Source: Stictocephala bisonia (Eukaryota; Arthropoda; Insecta; Hemiptera; Membracidae). Taken from it: DNA of 64,000 nt. Positions 11,141-22,557 of the stretch are shown in pieces. Each line of letters starts with the position of its first letter. The stretch's first letter is position 1. The notes beneath the pieces were generated by a model that had not been told where the DNA came from, searched no databases, and saw only the letters and a program-made list of their open reading frames with translations. The translations under genes and the position numbers were made by a program. The stretch spans positions 62,001-126,000 of the forward strand of contig JAQJVL010000798.1 of NCBI GenBank assembly GCA_035578905.1, in the 5' to 3' direction.

Positions 11141-11981
11141 TTATATGAATTTTATTTTAGTAGATTTCTGAGTATAGATTCATTGCACTGTATTCAAAAA
11201 AAATGTAATAATATTTATTGCAAATACGAATTTAACATTGTAGCTAAAAATACTTTAGTTTTGTAAATAAAAAAGGTCATATTTTTTGTATGGAGTTACA
11301 ATGAATGTATATATACATAAAACTATTTAGTGGTGAGAAACAAGTTTATTTCAACTGATTGTCAGCTTAAGTGCATATATAAATTAAATTAATAGATGGA
11401 ACGTCAATACAGGCGTTTCCATCAGAGGTTGTATTTATTGTCATTAAGACTATTAATTCTAGTATTAATTTCATTTATATTTTTATCTAGGTTTTTAGTT
11501 ATGAATAAGTGTTAATGTATTTCGTTTTGAGAAGTGTATTTGTAAAGGTTAAGTTAGATGGTTTTGTTTCTTTGAATTTAAATTTGTTCTGCTGTTTTAA
11601 ATTGCATATAAACATAAAAAATGCAAATAATAAAGGAAATAACAATTATTCTTATTCTCATTCCTTCGAAAGAAATGTATCTGAACACGCAATGGAAAAG
11701 TATTACTTTTACAGCATACAAAATAAGAATTTAACAATAAAGGAAATATTTTTTTAAAGTTGTGAACGGTCCAATTACATTTATTGTAAAAAGCGCAGTT
11801 TATTTTTTTTTTATTTAAAATAAAAATTATAGATATAATCTACTAGATTTTATTATAAGTAACATTCTCTTGGCATTTATTTGTACAAAAATCTACTTTT
11901 CTCATTTTTATTGGTAAAATATGTTTTCCTTATAATAATACTAAAAACTCTCATAATTTAATATTTTCAATATTATAATAT
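11141..11981. other. AT-rich stretch, nothing recognised
   Basis: The 82-codon frame at 11509-11757 is AT-biased, rich in N/K/Y/F and without recognisable motifs. It is treated as chance. Confidence 0.55.
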
Positions 11982-12402
11982 TAAAATGGTTCCAAATAAT
12001 AGACACAAACGTTCCCCCATATTCAATAAAAAAAAATTTTGAAAATCACCAGTTTCATGCCGAAATACGTTTTTTTGCCATAACTAAAAAAAGTCTAGTT
12101 AGAGACAAGCGGATTTTACTAAAATATTTTAAATTGTAATTCATCAGAAAAGTGAAAAAAAGTTTATAGATATTGGCTAAATACACCTACATACCAAATT
12201 TCATAATAATTGATACAACTTTTTTGTCTTCAGCGAACTGCACATACACACAGACAGACATACGGACAGACATAAACAATTTTTAGAAAAAAACACTCTT
12301 TTGGTTTCAGGGGACGCTAAAATGGATTTTCAGACCAACTTCTAAAAATTTTTTGACGATCACAATACTTTTCTTTATGCCAATGCATACGGAAGAAAGT
12401 AA
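11982..12402 (-). mobile_element. Hairpin-ended repeat R4, copy 1
   Basis: On the minus strand it starts with the terminal hairpin TACTTTC...TATGC/GCATA...GAAAAGTA (RC of 12367-12402). TTGTGATCGTC, a GGTTTCAGGGGACGC block, TGTCTGTCCGTATGTCTGTC and TGGTATGTAGGTG follow, ending TTTGGAACCATTT. Other copies are at 24269, 31043, 53302 and 62513, plus an inverted duplicate at 53958. No coding capacity was seen. Confidence 0.7.
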
Positions 12403-15023
12403 AATTAACACTATTAAAACAAAACAATATGTACGCAAACAAATAGAGACATATTTAGTGACCCCTAAAAGTTTTACACATATTACAATTCAACTTAGAT
12501 TGTAATTCAATATTGAATTCATTGAAATGTATTGAATATTTATTGAAATTGTAAAATAATTTTACTGTCAACTCATTTGACTTTATCCTAATCTTGTAAA
12601 TATGGTGGTTCTGTCGAATATACTTAGTTTAGCACGATTCAATCGATCGAATAACCGAAATCAGTCAACATAATAAATATTTCTGCTTTTTGTACCTGTA
12701 TTATAATATATTTGTGCATATTGTGCTTATATTGTAATATATTTTTGTTGTGTCACGTTCAAATTAATAAAACAAAATTCTGGTCGTTAACTACGCCTTA
12801 GGCTAACCACTCTTCTACTTTTCAACTCCGATGGTAAGTTGAATTTTTATTGTTTTTTTATTAATTTATTTTTATTTTTAGCGTCCTGTTGAAAAGCTTC
12901 TTTTATGAGGCAATGAATGGCCATTGCCTGTACAAAAAAATATACACATACGTATATCGGTTAAATACATATTCCTCTTGGGGCATACAACGACAATATA
13001 ATACTTCGGAATGTACCATTATGATGTTAAATAAGTGAAAAAATAACAATTAATATTTTAAATTATTCAAGTGCTTATATATGAAAGGCGTTGTGTCCGT
13101 GATTCAGCTACACCTCAGTATTGCGTAAATTGCATCATAGTTGTTGAAGGCGCTGTGGACAGTTTGACAATTTCTATTTAACTTGTCCCAGTTTATGCCG
13201 ACGGTGAGCTCGAAAGATAAAATACAGAAGTGTTAAATAGTGTTAACACAAATATAATTGACTGTAAAGTTTTGTCCAAGATAGATAAACATATTGACTT
13301 CAATGTAAATCATAAATTTACAAATCATCAAGATGTTTATTTACTATTATGAATGTTTAGACAATTAATATAAAATAATACTGTATGATACTGTATTAGT
13401 GGTAAATATCGTGTTTTTATTTATTACTTCTTAGTTTAGATTAACAGTTAATTAATAAAAATAAGGTATTGTTAAATTTTAAGTTTAAATTTTACTTAGA
13501 TAAAACGTTCTGGAAATATTGGTGCACATCATTTTTACAATAAATAGATAGGAAGGGGTTAAACTGTCACTATTACTAAAGCACCGACTAAACTAGAAAA
13601 AGCTGCAAATCGAAAGACTGTTGATCGCTAAACATCGGTGTTAGTTATATATTTGTAATGTGTATTCAGGGCTAAACAATAAATTAAGTAACATATAAAT
13701 TTCGTTATTCGGATATTAAATTATTTAAACATATTTTACGCTACTTACGTGATTATATTTTTTTATTCCAAATATTAAAATTGTTAATTTGAATACTCTT
13801 TGAAATGGCTTTTTCCTTTCAATATTATTGAAAGTAAATTCATTGAGGTACATACGTTTATAGAATTATAAAAACTTTTATTTAATTTTAAAACAATATT
13901 TTTTATTCATTCAAAAATTACTTTAAAACCCTTAAACATTTTAATATTGAATAATATAATTAATTTTATCTTTGAATAGTACGTTTTTAATTCGAAACAA
14001 AGTTTTAATTTTCAGTCCAATTCATATATTGATAAATTATAACATTCTTTATATTTCATTGTTATTTTTAGCAGACATTTAATGTACAACTATTTCATTC
14101 TAGATATTAGGGCTCACAGTTATGATTGAACGTTATATTTGCTAGTGGATAATTTTCTTCTTCACCTAGATGTTGTATTCTGATCAGGTATTTGGACAGA
14201 TTTCCCAATCCGATGATGTTTTCTTTACGTCGCAGAAACTCCGTCAATTTAGTGTTAATCTTTATTCAATTTCGTGACTATAAAACTAAAAAGAGATTCC
14301 ATATAGTTGAGATTACATTTGGTTTGGAAAATACAATTTATGTAGAAAACATTTACATAGGGTTTTCTAATTTTTATTGCTATGCAAAGATTCTCATACA
14401 AAATGATGTAACAGTTTTGATATGTATCAATATATTTTAAATATTATTTTATTTAATATGATTAATTTATAAATTAATAGGACTTTATTTAGAATTATAA
14501 TTAAATAACCTAATAAATGCTTATAAAAATCACTGATAAACTATTTACTAATTTGGAGCACTGCATTAATATTTTATAGTAAAATTAAAGAATAAAAATA
14601 CTCAGCAAATTTTTTTTAGTATTTAATTTAAAAGTGATGCTCTTATTTACGTTTCATTAAAAATCTATTTATAATATTTTTTTTTTACAGATTTGATGTT
14701 TACGTTTATTTTACCAATATGAAACATTAATTACGTGATGTGTGCATGGCTAGTAAATTTTTTGGCTAAGTTAATGATAAATATGTAAACTAATAATAAA
14801 ATACTAGCTGTTAGGAAATATATTTATATTATTCATAAACACGTTAAAACTTAATTTTTTTAGAAATGTTGATGGATCTATAATCTTTCAACTTTCTCTG
14901 AAAAGAAAATTAGCTGTATTTAATCGTTTTGATTGCATAGTGTTTAAATTGTCAGCTAAACTAAATAATCACAGCAAACGTCATCTTGACCGATTTGTCA
15001 CATTTTGATGTTATAATATATTT
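12403..15023. other. Long AT-rich desert
   Basis: About 2.6 kb with no supported gene, repeat copy or island. A small more balanced patch at 12600-12930 has no open frame. The 82-codon frame at 14192-14440 shows no domain and is AT-biased. Confidence 0.55.
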
Positions 15024-15250
15024 AAAAAAAAAAAAAAAACTGCATCAGAATAAAAAATATTGCAACACACAGTGGTTGGTAGAACACGTCCGTTATGGAC
15101 AAAGTGATAGTGCGTGATGCGTCACTGATACCGGGGTGGGGGGTTATTGTAGGGGTGTTTAATCGGCCCAGTAGTTTGGGGTAAAACGTGATGCGCTGGA
15201 TTGTCGCGACGTGCCCCGAATTTGGGAAACAAACGGGCAACACTCTCATG
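15024..15250 (-). other. Unexplained GC-rich block next to A16
   Basis: A16 (15024-15039) on the plus strand is followed by about 200 bases of sequence unusually rich in CpG (CGTCCGTTATGGAC, GTCGCGACGTGCCCCG). Read on the minus strand it is a CpG-rich sequence ending in poly-T. A 75-codon minus frame crosses it without known motifs. It could be a retro-inserted fragment, a CpG-rich regulatory segment or a 5' untranslated region upstream of the candidate exon at 15491. Confidence 0.3.
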
Positions 15251-15490
15251 TTAAGTAGGCTTGGTCTTCACTCACTAGGGCTATTTATATTTTACATTAT
15301 ATTATACATGGGGTAGTTAAATATAAGACGTCGTAGTGGATAACAAAGTAAAGCAAATCCGATCGCCTTCAACGAAATAAACGGTAAAAAATCACCGAGA
15401 ACATTTATCGCCGGAGGTAAATAGTTTTGAACGGGGCGTGTTCCCGAAGCGACAACACAACTAAAACATCTTAAACGTTTTATTTTCCAG

Positions 15491-15618
15491 GTTGGTCCTG
15501 CCCCCGCCTCCAAGGACGCCGGCGCGTACCGCCCCCAGTGCCACCCCTGGCCGCCTCCGCTCGCCAGTCGACGCCGCGACGTCTCACCCTGCACACCGTC
15601 TCGCCGCTGCCCCTTAAG
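15491..15618 (+). CDS. Candidate internal exon, unknown product
   Basis: A 128-bp, strongly GC-rich block stands out from its AT-rich surroundings. The acceptor CGTTTTATTTTCCAG ends at 15490 with a pyrimidine tract, and the donor AAG|GTGAGTTTA begins at 15619. Frame 1 is open for all 42 codons, leaving AG: it begins VGPAPASKDAGAYRPQ and ends near SRRCPL, rich in Pro, Arg, Ser and Cys. Frame 3 is also open for 42 codons (ends TLHTVSPLPLK), and frame 2 stops only at the last codon. Frame 1 joins in phase to the candidate microexon at 16751. No domain is recognised. A CpG-rich non-coding element with chance splice sites remains possible. Confidence 0.45.
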
Positions 15619-16750
15619 GTGAGTTTACGTGTTATTCGTAAAGCAGATTTATTTTTAAATTATAACAACATTTTTAAAATTAAATTGAGGATATGTACTG
15701 TACATAAGACGTTCTTAAGATTTATAAATTTAACTTAAAATGTAATTTAATTTCCGACTTCTCAGGAATACGAGTATCATTTGGAGTGTACCGCAAAATT
15801 TGTTGAAAATTTTATAAAAAATTATGGTTATAAGTAAATTGTGAATGTATATTATACATAGTGTGTCCTGAAATTTTATAATTGATATTTTATATATACT
15901 TTAATTTGATAGATTTCTCAGACATATAATTTGAAGAAAATGACAACTGGTTATCTCGAGTAAATATAGAGTGTGTAAATATTATTTTACTTTGTAAAGA
16001 TTCATACTAGTAATATAATTACTATACCTTTATTTTCTCTGATTAACGTCAACATATTATATAATAAATAGACTTAAACAATTGTTTAGTAATAGAACCC
16101 ATTGTTTCATAGTGTTTAAGCAAAGTAGGGAAAGACTTAATATAAAAATTAAATGTTCGATCAATATTTTTATAGTAAATATATATTATTGGAAAGGCAA
16201 TTTCACCATATTCTGTTAATTTAAGAGGTTTTCATTAATTTATAAAAAAGCAGCGATTTAAATTGCTTCATAACGTATCATATATATTATTATACATATT
16301 AGAATTAAAATAGCACTTAGGGGAACATTTTTACTTCTCATTTAAAGTTATTCTATATTCATTTTAAATGAAACATTTATCTATATTATTATATTTTATC
16401 ATTTTTACGTCATAAGGATTAGTTTCAGGAAATAAAATAAAATTAGTTTTTTCAAGCCAAACAGACAATTTTTAAACCCAACTTGAAAATAGCAATGAAA
16501 TACATTTTACAATTATTTTAAATGTAAAAAACTAAAATTATTTCTTTCCAAGTTTATTGAATTGCTAAAAACATACATTATATACTTCATTGTAAATTTA
16601 TGAGATATTATAGATTGAAAATATTGTGATGAACGTGAATGTAGTTTTCTTGCTAACTATTGCCTACTTAACATTTTACGATCAGTTGGCAACAATCTTG
16701 GTCTAGTGTATTGCTTCTATGACGTCACTAAGTAACACGTGGTTTTTCAG
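15619..16750 (+). other. Putative intron between candidate exons
   Basis: AT-rich sequence starting GTGAGT and ending in a T-rich acceptor GGTTTTTCAG. No internal gene or repeat copy was recognised. Its status depends on both flanking exons being real. Confidence 0.3.
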
Positions 16751-16782
16751 TCACGTGACCGTGGACCCGGCCAGAGCTAACG
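16751..16782 (+). CDS. Candidate 32-bp microexon
   Basis: GGTTTTTCAG is followed by 32 GC-rich bases and then GTGAGTAC. Only one frame is open: after a leading T it reads HVTVDPARAN with a trailing G. The leading T completes the AG left by frame 1 of the exon at 15491, giving Ser, so the phases agree. A 32-base exon between strong sites in an AT-rich background is unlikely to be a simple accident, but chance cannot be excluded. No homology is asserted. Confidence 0.35.
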
Positions 16783-17804
16783 GTGAGTACACTTATTATG
16801 TAAATTACAACTTAGTTAAGAATATGGTAGAATAATACGAGGCTCGTATACTCATACATGTAGTCCTAATACACAGGGTTAGTAAAAAAACTGAAGACGG
16901 CTTAATATTTTTATTATTAATTTGAGTAGAAGATTACAACTTTACAAATTAAATTAGAAGCTTAAATCCAAATTTTTTAATATTCTTAATGACTCATTGC
17001 CTCAAATGGGGGACGACCCACAAAGAGTTGGTAGATAATTTTAAATGTAAGCATAGGTTGCACGTAATTTTTAAGTGCTGGTCAAGCAAAGAAGAATTCC
17101 GAAACTGCACTTCAATAGAGTTATTCATAAAAAATTACAGTTGTACCCAGTTTTTTAAAAATAAACCATACAATTCATCTGAAAAAATTGAAATTTCTGC
17201 ATTTAGTTTGATTTCAGTAAAATTGTTTTGAGTTTGTTTAGATTGGAATTTTAAAATTAGATAGCATACTGATAAGCATTTGGGTCACTTGATTTTAAAA
17301 GTTCCCTGTGTGAATAAGTCGTTGGTTATTTCCTTGTAACAACTTCAGAGCAAAGTTATAACACTCCTTATAAATGATATTATGTTTGTATTTTTACAAA
17401 TCACTCAGACAAATTTTAAATGCACTGAAATTAAACTAATTACAATAACTTTCATTTTCCTCAGCTGAATTTTATGGGCTATTAAAAAATTTCTCTATAA
17501 CCGTAATTTTTTAAAGAATGATCCTGTTAAAGTGCAGTTTGAGGCATTCTTCTCTAATTGACCAGCAGTTTAAAATAATGAGCATATTGATCCATGCTTG
17601 CACTTAAAATTATATACAAACTCCGTGTGGGCCATCCCCCATCGAAGGTAGAGAATCGGTAAAAACGGTAAAAAACTGATTTAAGCTCCTTATTTAATTT
17701 GTAAAGTTTTAATTCTCTAGCCCAATTATTAATAATAGAGTCTAAAACATTAAAGACATCTGCAGACCTTTTACCAATCCTGTATATGATAAAAAATCGA
17801 TGTA
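16783..17804. other. AT-rich stretch, frames of unknown meaning
   Basis: It contains an 80-codon plus-strand frame (16989-17231) and an 84-codon minus-strand frame (17554-17808) with no recognised domains. Because it adjoins repeat R5 on the minus strand, the minus frame (with RIGKRSADVFNVLDSI) may be a remnant of the same transposon. Not supported as a gene. Confidence 0.3.
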
Positions 17805-18278
17805 CCAACTCATCAAGAAATATTCGGAACCACCGACCAGATTTTTACGAAATTTAGAGGAAAGTTGGCTTTTGTTTCACAGGAATTTTTTAAGAAAGGA
17901 TTTCTCAAAATGCCATTCCTAAAGGGTAGATTCAGCCCTTTGACTTTTTTCCCAAGAGTACATTGACTTTAATTAAACTTAATAATTATTTTAAAACAAC
18001 TCATTAAAAAATGAAAATAAGACACCAAAGATTAGCTGATTTGGTTTTCACTGTCAAATGTTGTAGGTAGTTTATACTAACTCTGAAATGATTGCACTTC
18101 TTTGCAACCCCCTAAAGTGCAGTTTTGGGGTTTCTATACTATAAAAAGTTCGTATCTATGACAATGGCAGCTGACAGTCATTATTTAGTAAAGGTTTAGA
18201 GAGAACCACAGAAGGAGGGTAAGCAAGCGTAGAGAACCAGGTCGTAGCGAAGCAAGAGCTAATAGTTAGTATCATAGA
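17805..18278 (-). mobile_element. Dispersed repeat R5, copy 1
   Basis: The reverse complement matches 59010-59450 over most of its length. Shared blocks include TAGCGAAGCAAG, GAGAGAACCA, GGTAAGCAAGCG, TGGTTTAGAGA-like words, GCACTTCTTTGCAACCCCCTAAAGT and GATTTCTCAAAATGCC. A shorter copy lies at 46440-46640. The end with the CGCTTCGCTAC-type palindrome resembles a structural terminus. Class unknown. Confidence 0.55.
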
Positions 18279-18595
18279 GAAATGCATACTACATATACTA
18301 AGTCTAGTTACTAATACACACATAACCGTACTATTTTATTTGGCTTTGTGAAGAAAATAGTATCACATTTTATTTTGGAGTCAAGGAAGTGTGTAGTTAT
18401 CTATATTTTAATTAAATTAAATTGATTATTTATTTCAATTATAGATATTTAAATTATTGTAGTAGCGGCTTTCTCAGAATAGACATGCATCGGTTCCATA
18501 CAGTTCCGATTGGGGTCAGTAGGCCACGGGGTTAGTCGCTTAGGTGGAAAATGTCACTGAGTTGAGTGGTCTATTAGTGTAGGTAGGGAGGATAA

Positions 18596-19012
18596 ATGGC
18601 GCAGTACTGTAGTCCCACTTCTTGGAGACTAAGTGTTGTGGAGATTGTAGGCGATGTGTTCTATGGTCAGTATTCTTGTTTAATGGCGTCCGTTCATTGT
18701 TTGCTATCAGCGTGAACTATTGACGTCTGAGGTGTCCATGTTGGATGGTAGTTAGTGTCATGATGTGTGGGAGAGATAAATGAGGCTTGTCAATTAGCTG
18801 TAAGTCTGAGCAACATTACGTGGTTCGGATTCCACACAAAGCCGAAGGTCTAATAGGCTATTGGGGTATTAATAAATTACCCTTTCTGAGCACAATTCAA
18901 ACTAAGTTAGTAACGAGACTACACAGATCATTAACACTCATCCTACACTCACATAATCATTCATATTCGCTTTAAAGTACGCATAAAGTTGTGTCGGTTT
19001 TTCTGAGAGAAT
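18596..19012 (+). mobile_element. SINE family S1, with head
   Basis: An A-box-like TGGCGCAGTACTG lies at 18597-18609. Then come GGTGTCCATGTTGGATGGTAG, GGCTTGTCAATTAGCTG, TTACGTGGTTCGGATTCCAC, GGGGTATTAATAAATTACC, CATCCTACACTCAC and GCATAAAGTTGTGTCGG. The B box is decayed. Together with the 4612 copy it defines the S1 head and body. Confidence 0.7.
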
Positions 19013-20899
19013 AATCGGTCAGCTTGAAAGACCACGTCCGGTTACAGTTTTCATATATGAAACGGCTGATCGAGTTGTACATTTAAAAGGCGTTTTTAAG
19101 TCAGAGAACGTCCATTCCATAAAATCACTCTCAACTGTAAATTTATTTGATAACTTCTGGTTTTCTAGTAAATATATATGTTTACAACACACGCACTAGA
19201 CTAGTAAATATTATTTACACAAATTACGTTGATATTGTTTACGGACTTGTTATTAAAATCGTAACTTGTTAAATTTGCATTGTCCTTTTAATTTAATAGT
19301 AGTATATACTAACAAATTCAGTTGTTAAATGTTGTTATTGTTTATTTAAAATTGCTAATTTCACGATTAAGTTAAGGGAATGTTTGAGGTTTAATTGTTT
19401 ACTTTAAGATTCATTTCTAATTTTTTACTACTATTTATTGTTTGGATGTATTTAATTATTATTCCATTAGTAACTAATTTTTTGGACAGTTAGATTTTAT
19501 TTTGTATCCTAGTGACTTTTTATGTTATTGTTGGCTAGTAATTAAAATATTTGTGCTAGATTACATATTGAGTTTTTACTTTATAAATTATTTTATCATA
19601 CAATTTTAAGATAAAAGCAGTATGTGTTAGTAATTTTGTTAACTCAATTCTACTGAAATGAAAAAAATAATAATAGCAAAAGTGTTGCATTTGTAGCATA
19701 CCATGTTTAAGTAATAGTTTGTTCTGTGTAATAATGAAAAAGGAAGAATTTTAATTGACAAAACCAGCAATTTATATTTTTCTCTTTTCTTTTTCAAAAT
19801 TAGAATTCAAAGCAAACATAAAATGTAAGCTATGAAATATTGGATTACGATGTTGAGGTTTATTTGTGGAAACCATTTTTTGCCTTAAAATGATCCACCA
19901 CTTGGTCAAAACTTATATGCATTTCTTTAAGTGTCTCGTTAAAAAATGTGTCTAGCTCTATTCAAAAATATGGCTTAAATATATTCTGGGATACTGTGAT
20001 ATTCCTACGATACAAAATATAATTTCTCGTGTTGAATATAATATCAACTAAAATTAGCCTTTTGTTAAATAAGTTGTGTATATGCTAACTAAAAATACCT
20101 TATTGTGCAATTCGTTCTAATATTATTTGCATTAATTTTAGAAAAAAATTTGTAAACTAATTAAATCCTCATAAAATTTTAATATTACACTAATTAAATT
20201 ATGATTACATGTCTCCATCCTTTCCAAATGATACTAATTCATAATAGTTACTGAGCAATTAATTAGTTACCAAACAAGTCTTAGTTGTAACAAAATGAAG
20301 TCAGCTTTAGCGGTTAAATTTAGAACAACTGAGTCAATGCAAGGAATTGAATTTTTCAAGAGATAACTAAATTATGTCGTCTAAAATAATGTCGCGTTAG
20401 TTATATTTGGTTAAACTTGAGAGTTAAAACTTTGCATTAAAATCTTTTCATCGTCATTATTTACTATCTTATGAAGTTTCAATTAATTAACTATACCAAT
20501 ATATATGATCATGCTAGATAATAATATAGGTTATGTTTACCTAGCCTAAAATTTACCTGATTTTTATAATCTGTTGACTAATCTTTAATTTGATGTAAAA
20601 AAGTTGTCATTGTCTTTATATTGATTGATTTTATATGTTAATAATATAATAAATTACTAAAATAAATTTGTAGATCAATTCTATCTAGATTTTTATGACA
20701 ACACCTCACAAGTTATTTAGGTCTAGGTGAAACTACGTAAGGGCTGGTCATTAAAATGAGCAATATTCCTAACGATAGTCGAATGTCCAAATTGATAAGC
20801 GTACAAATTTTACACAGAGTAATAAAAAAGCATTAAAACTTAAAAAATATGAAACCTTCTCACTGTCAGGGAACATATTACAGGTATAACAAAAGTAAC
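19013..20899. other. AT-rich desert
   Basis: Nearly 1.9 kb of A/T-rich sequence with stops in all frames. No repeat copy or motif island could be supported. Confidence 0.55.
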
Positions 20900-21045
20900 C
20901 ACATCACATTCTTGCTCAAAGAACGGTTGAGTAAAGCGTTCCCAGTTGTGGCGGGCGTTTAGCGTCAAAACAACCACAGGAAGCCGGGCTGCCAACAGAA
21001 CAAAAGAGTTCCACCCTCGGAGTGCCTTAAACGTTTTAGATGTTG
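20900..21045. promoter_or_regulatory. Candidate regulatory island
   Basis: A balanced block with CCCAGTTGTGGCGGGCG, AGCGTCAAAAC, AACCACAGGAAGCC (a RUNX-like word fused to an ETS-like AGGAAG) and GGGCTGCCAACAG. No open frame and no repeat copy. The RUNX/ETS reading is motif inference. Confidence 0.25.
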
Positions 21046-21882
21046 GCAGTACCTATTATATTATTTGAAATAACTCGATTTAAGTTTAATTCGTTTACGA
21101 TGACATTTGTACTCATTCTTTAAAAAACGCAATATGAACAAAGTAATAAATGTATTCAAAAACATTATTTTAATTTATTTTATAAAGTCTTCATCTTAAA
21201 AGCAAAAACATTAGGATACCTACCAAACGAATTATGTATTTTATCTTATAATTAACGTCAAGCCGCTTTGTTGATAAAAGGTTAAAAGTTTGATTAAATT
21301 ATATTATTGAGAAGATAAATATATTATTGAATATATTACCTTTTCAAAAATAGGTGAATAATATTCATAATTTACTGGCAGAATATTGACATTTAAAAGT
21401 TAATTTGCAGTTTATTACTAAGCATTTTATCTACCACTTTTAACACGTTGTTTTTAATTGTATTTTAAATCACACGTAATGACACTTTATGTAAATTTGC
21501 AATCATATTCATATCTTACGAGTGTCAAATTTATTTTCTGATTTTTTATTGACTATTATTTTTAACATTGTGTGTTATTTTAGAATTTTGTATTGAAACA
21601 TTTATTGGGAAATAATTAAATTGAAAGGCTCTTTTTACTTATTATTTTAACTTTACGAATGTAGCTCTGAAACTTTAAACAACACAAGTAAAAGTTTAAA
21701 TAAATAATTTTGTTTCTTAGCAGTGTACGTTGTTACAATATAAAAATAAAAATTTTAAATGTTATGGAGATCAATTCCGTTACACTTGTACCATTATCAG
21801 ACCATAGAATCAAACCAGACGGTAAAGAAAACACTCAGGGAATGTACTTGATTTCCTGGTCGTTTCATATATTTAAATGTAT
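21046..21882. other. AT-rich stretch, nothing recognised
   Basis: No supported feature apart from generic AT-rich sequence. Confidence 0.55.
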
Positions 21883-21890
21883 ATATTACA

Positions 21891-22263
21891 GGATCTTTTC
21901 CGTTATACGTATACCACTATTTAATGTCGGATCTTTTCCGTTATGTGTCAGCAATCCCAAAATATTTCCATATACATCGCGCCGCGGCAGTTATGGTTAG
22001 GTTAGGTTAGCATAGCCTATTGTAGAATGTTTTTACAAATTACAGGTTCATTCTACAATATAATAACCTAACCTAACCATAACTGCCGCGGCGCGATGTA
22101 TATGGGCGGCCTCGATGTATTGGTATTCTAAAGGTTGAAAATGAGGAAAACATGTTTTAAATCAATAAATTGAATACCGTGTTCCGTTATTTATACCAAA
22201 CAATGGTTAAAATGTATTATTCAATATATTTAAATAGTGGTATACGTATAACGGAAAAGATCC
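21891..22263. mobile_element. Palindromic MITE P3 with 8-bp target duplication
   Basis: The outer perfect inverted repeat starts GGATCTTTTCCGTTATACGT at 21891 and is mirrored to 22263. A second nested inverted repeat runs about 21968-22010 against 22062-22107. It includes CGCGCCGCGGCAGTTATGG followed by three GTTAG units, around a loop that has its own TATTGTAGAATG/CATTCTACAATA stem. ATATTACA occurs directly outside both ends (21883-21890 and 22264-22271), an 8-bp target-site duplication as in hAT-type insertions. No transposase is encoded. Near-perfect arms suggest a young insertion. Confidence 0.8.
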
Positions 22264-22557
22264 ATATTACATATTCAGGTATAAGATCACTGGTATATGT
22301 TTAATTTGGTTTTCTCTCCTATTATAACCATTATAAAAAACAAACAGTTACGTATTCTCTGTTGTATGGTAAGAAATGAACGGGAATGATTCCTAAAAAA
22401 CACCCGGCAACGACCTCATCATTTATTGGACAGCTGGCAGATGGTCATCGTGACAAGAGCTTGCAAAAACATGTTGTAATCACCATTTTAAATCAAATCA
22501 TTTTGTATAATTCAAAGAGGATAAACTCGTCAGTTCAGCCGAATTCCAGTCTCCTAA
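22264..22557. other. Spacer between P3 and R8
   Basis: It contains the right ATATTACA duplicate and the start of a chance frame (22386-22739) that runs into R8. Confidence 0.5.

Noticed and set aside
15292..15594. 100-codon minus-strand frame
   Set aside because: It is the antisense shadow of the GC-rich exon candidate and lacks splice or start support of its own.
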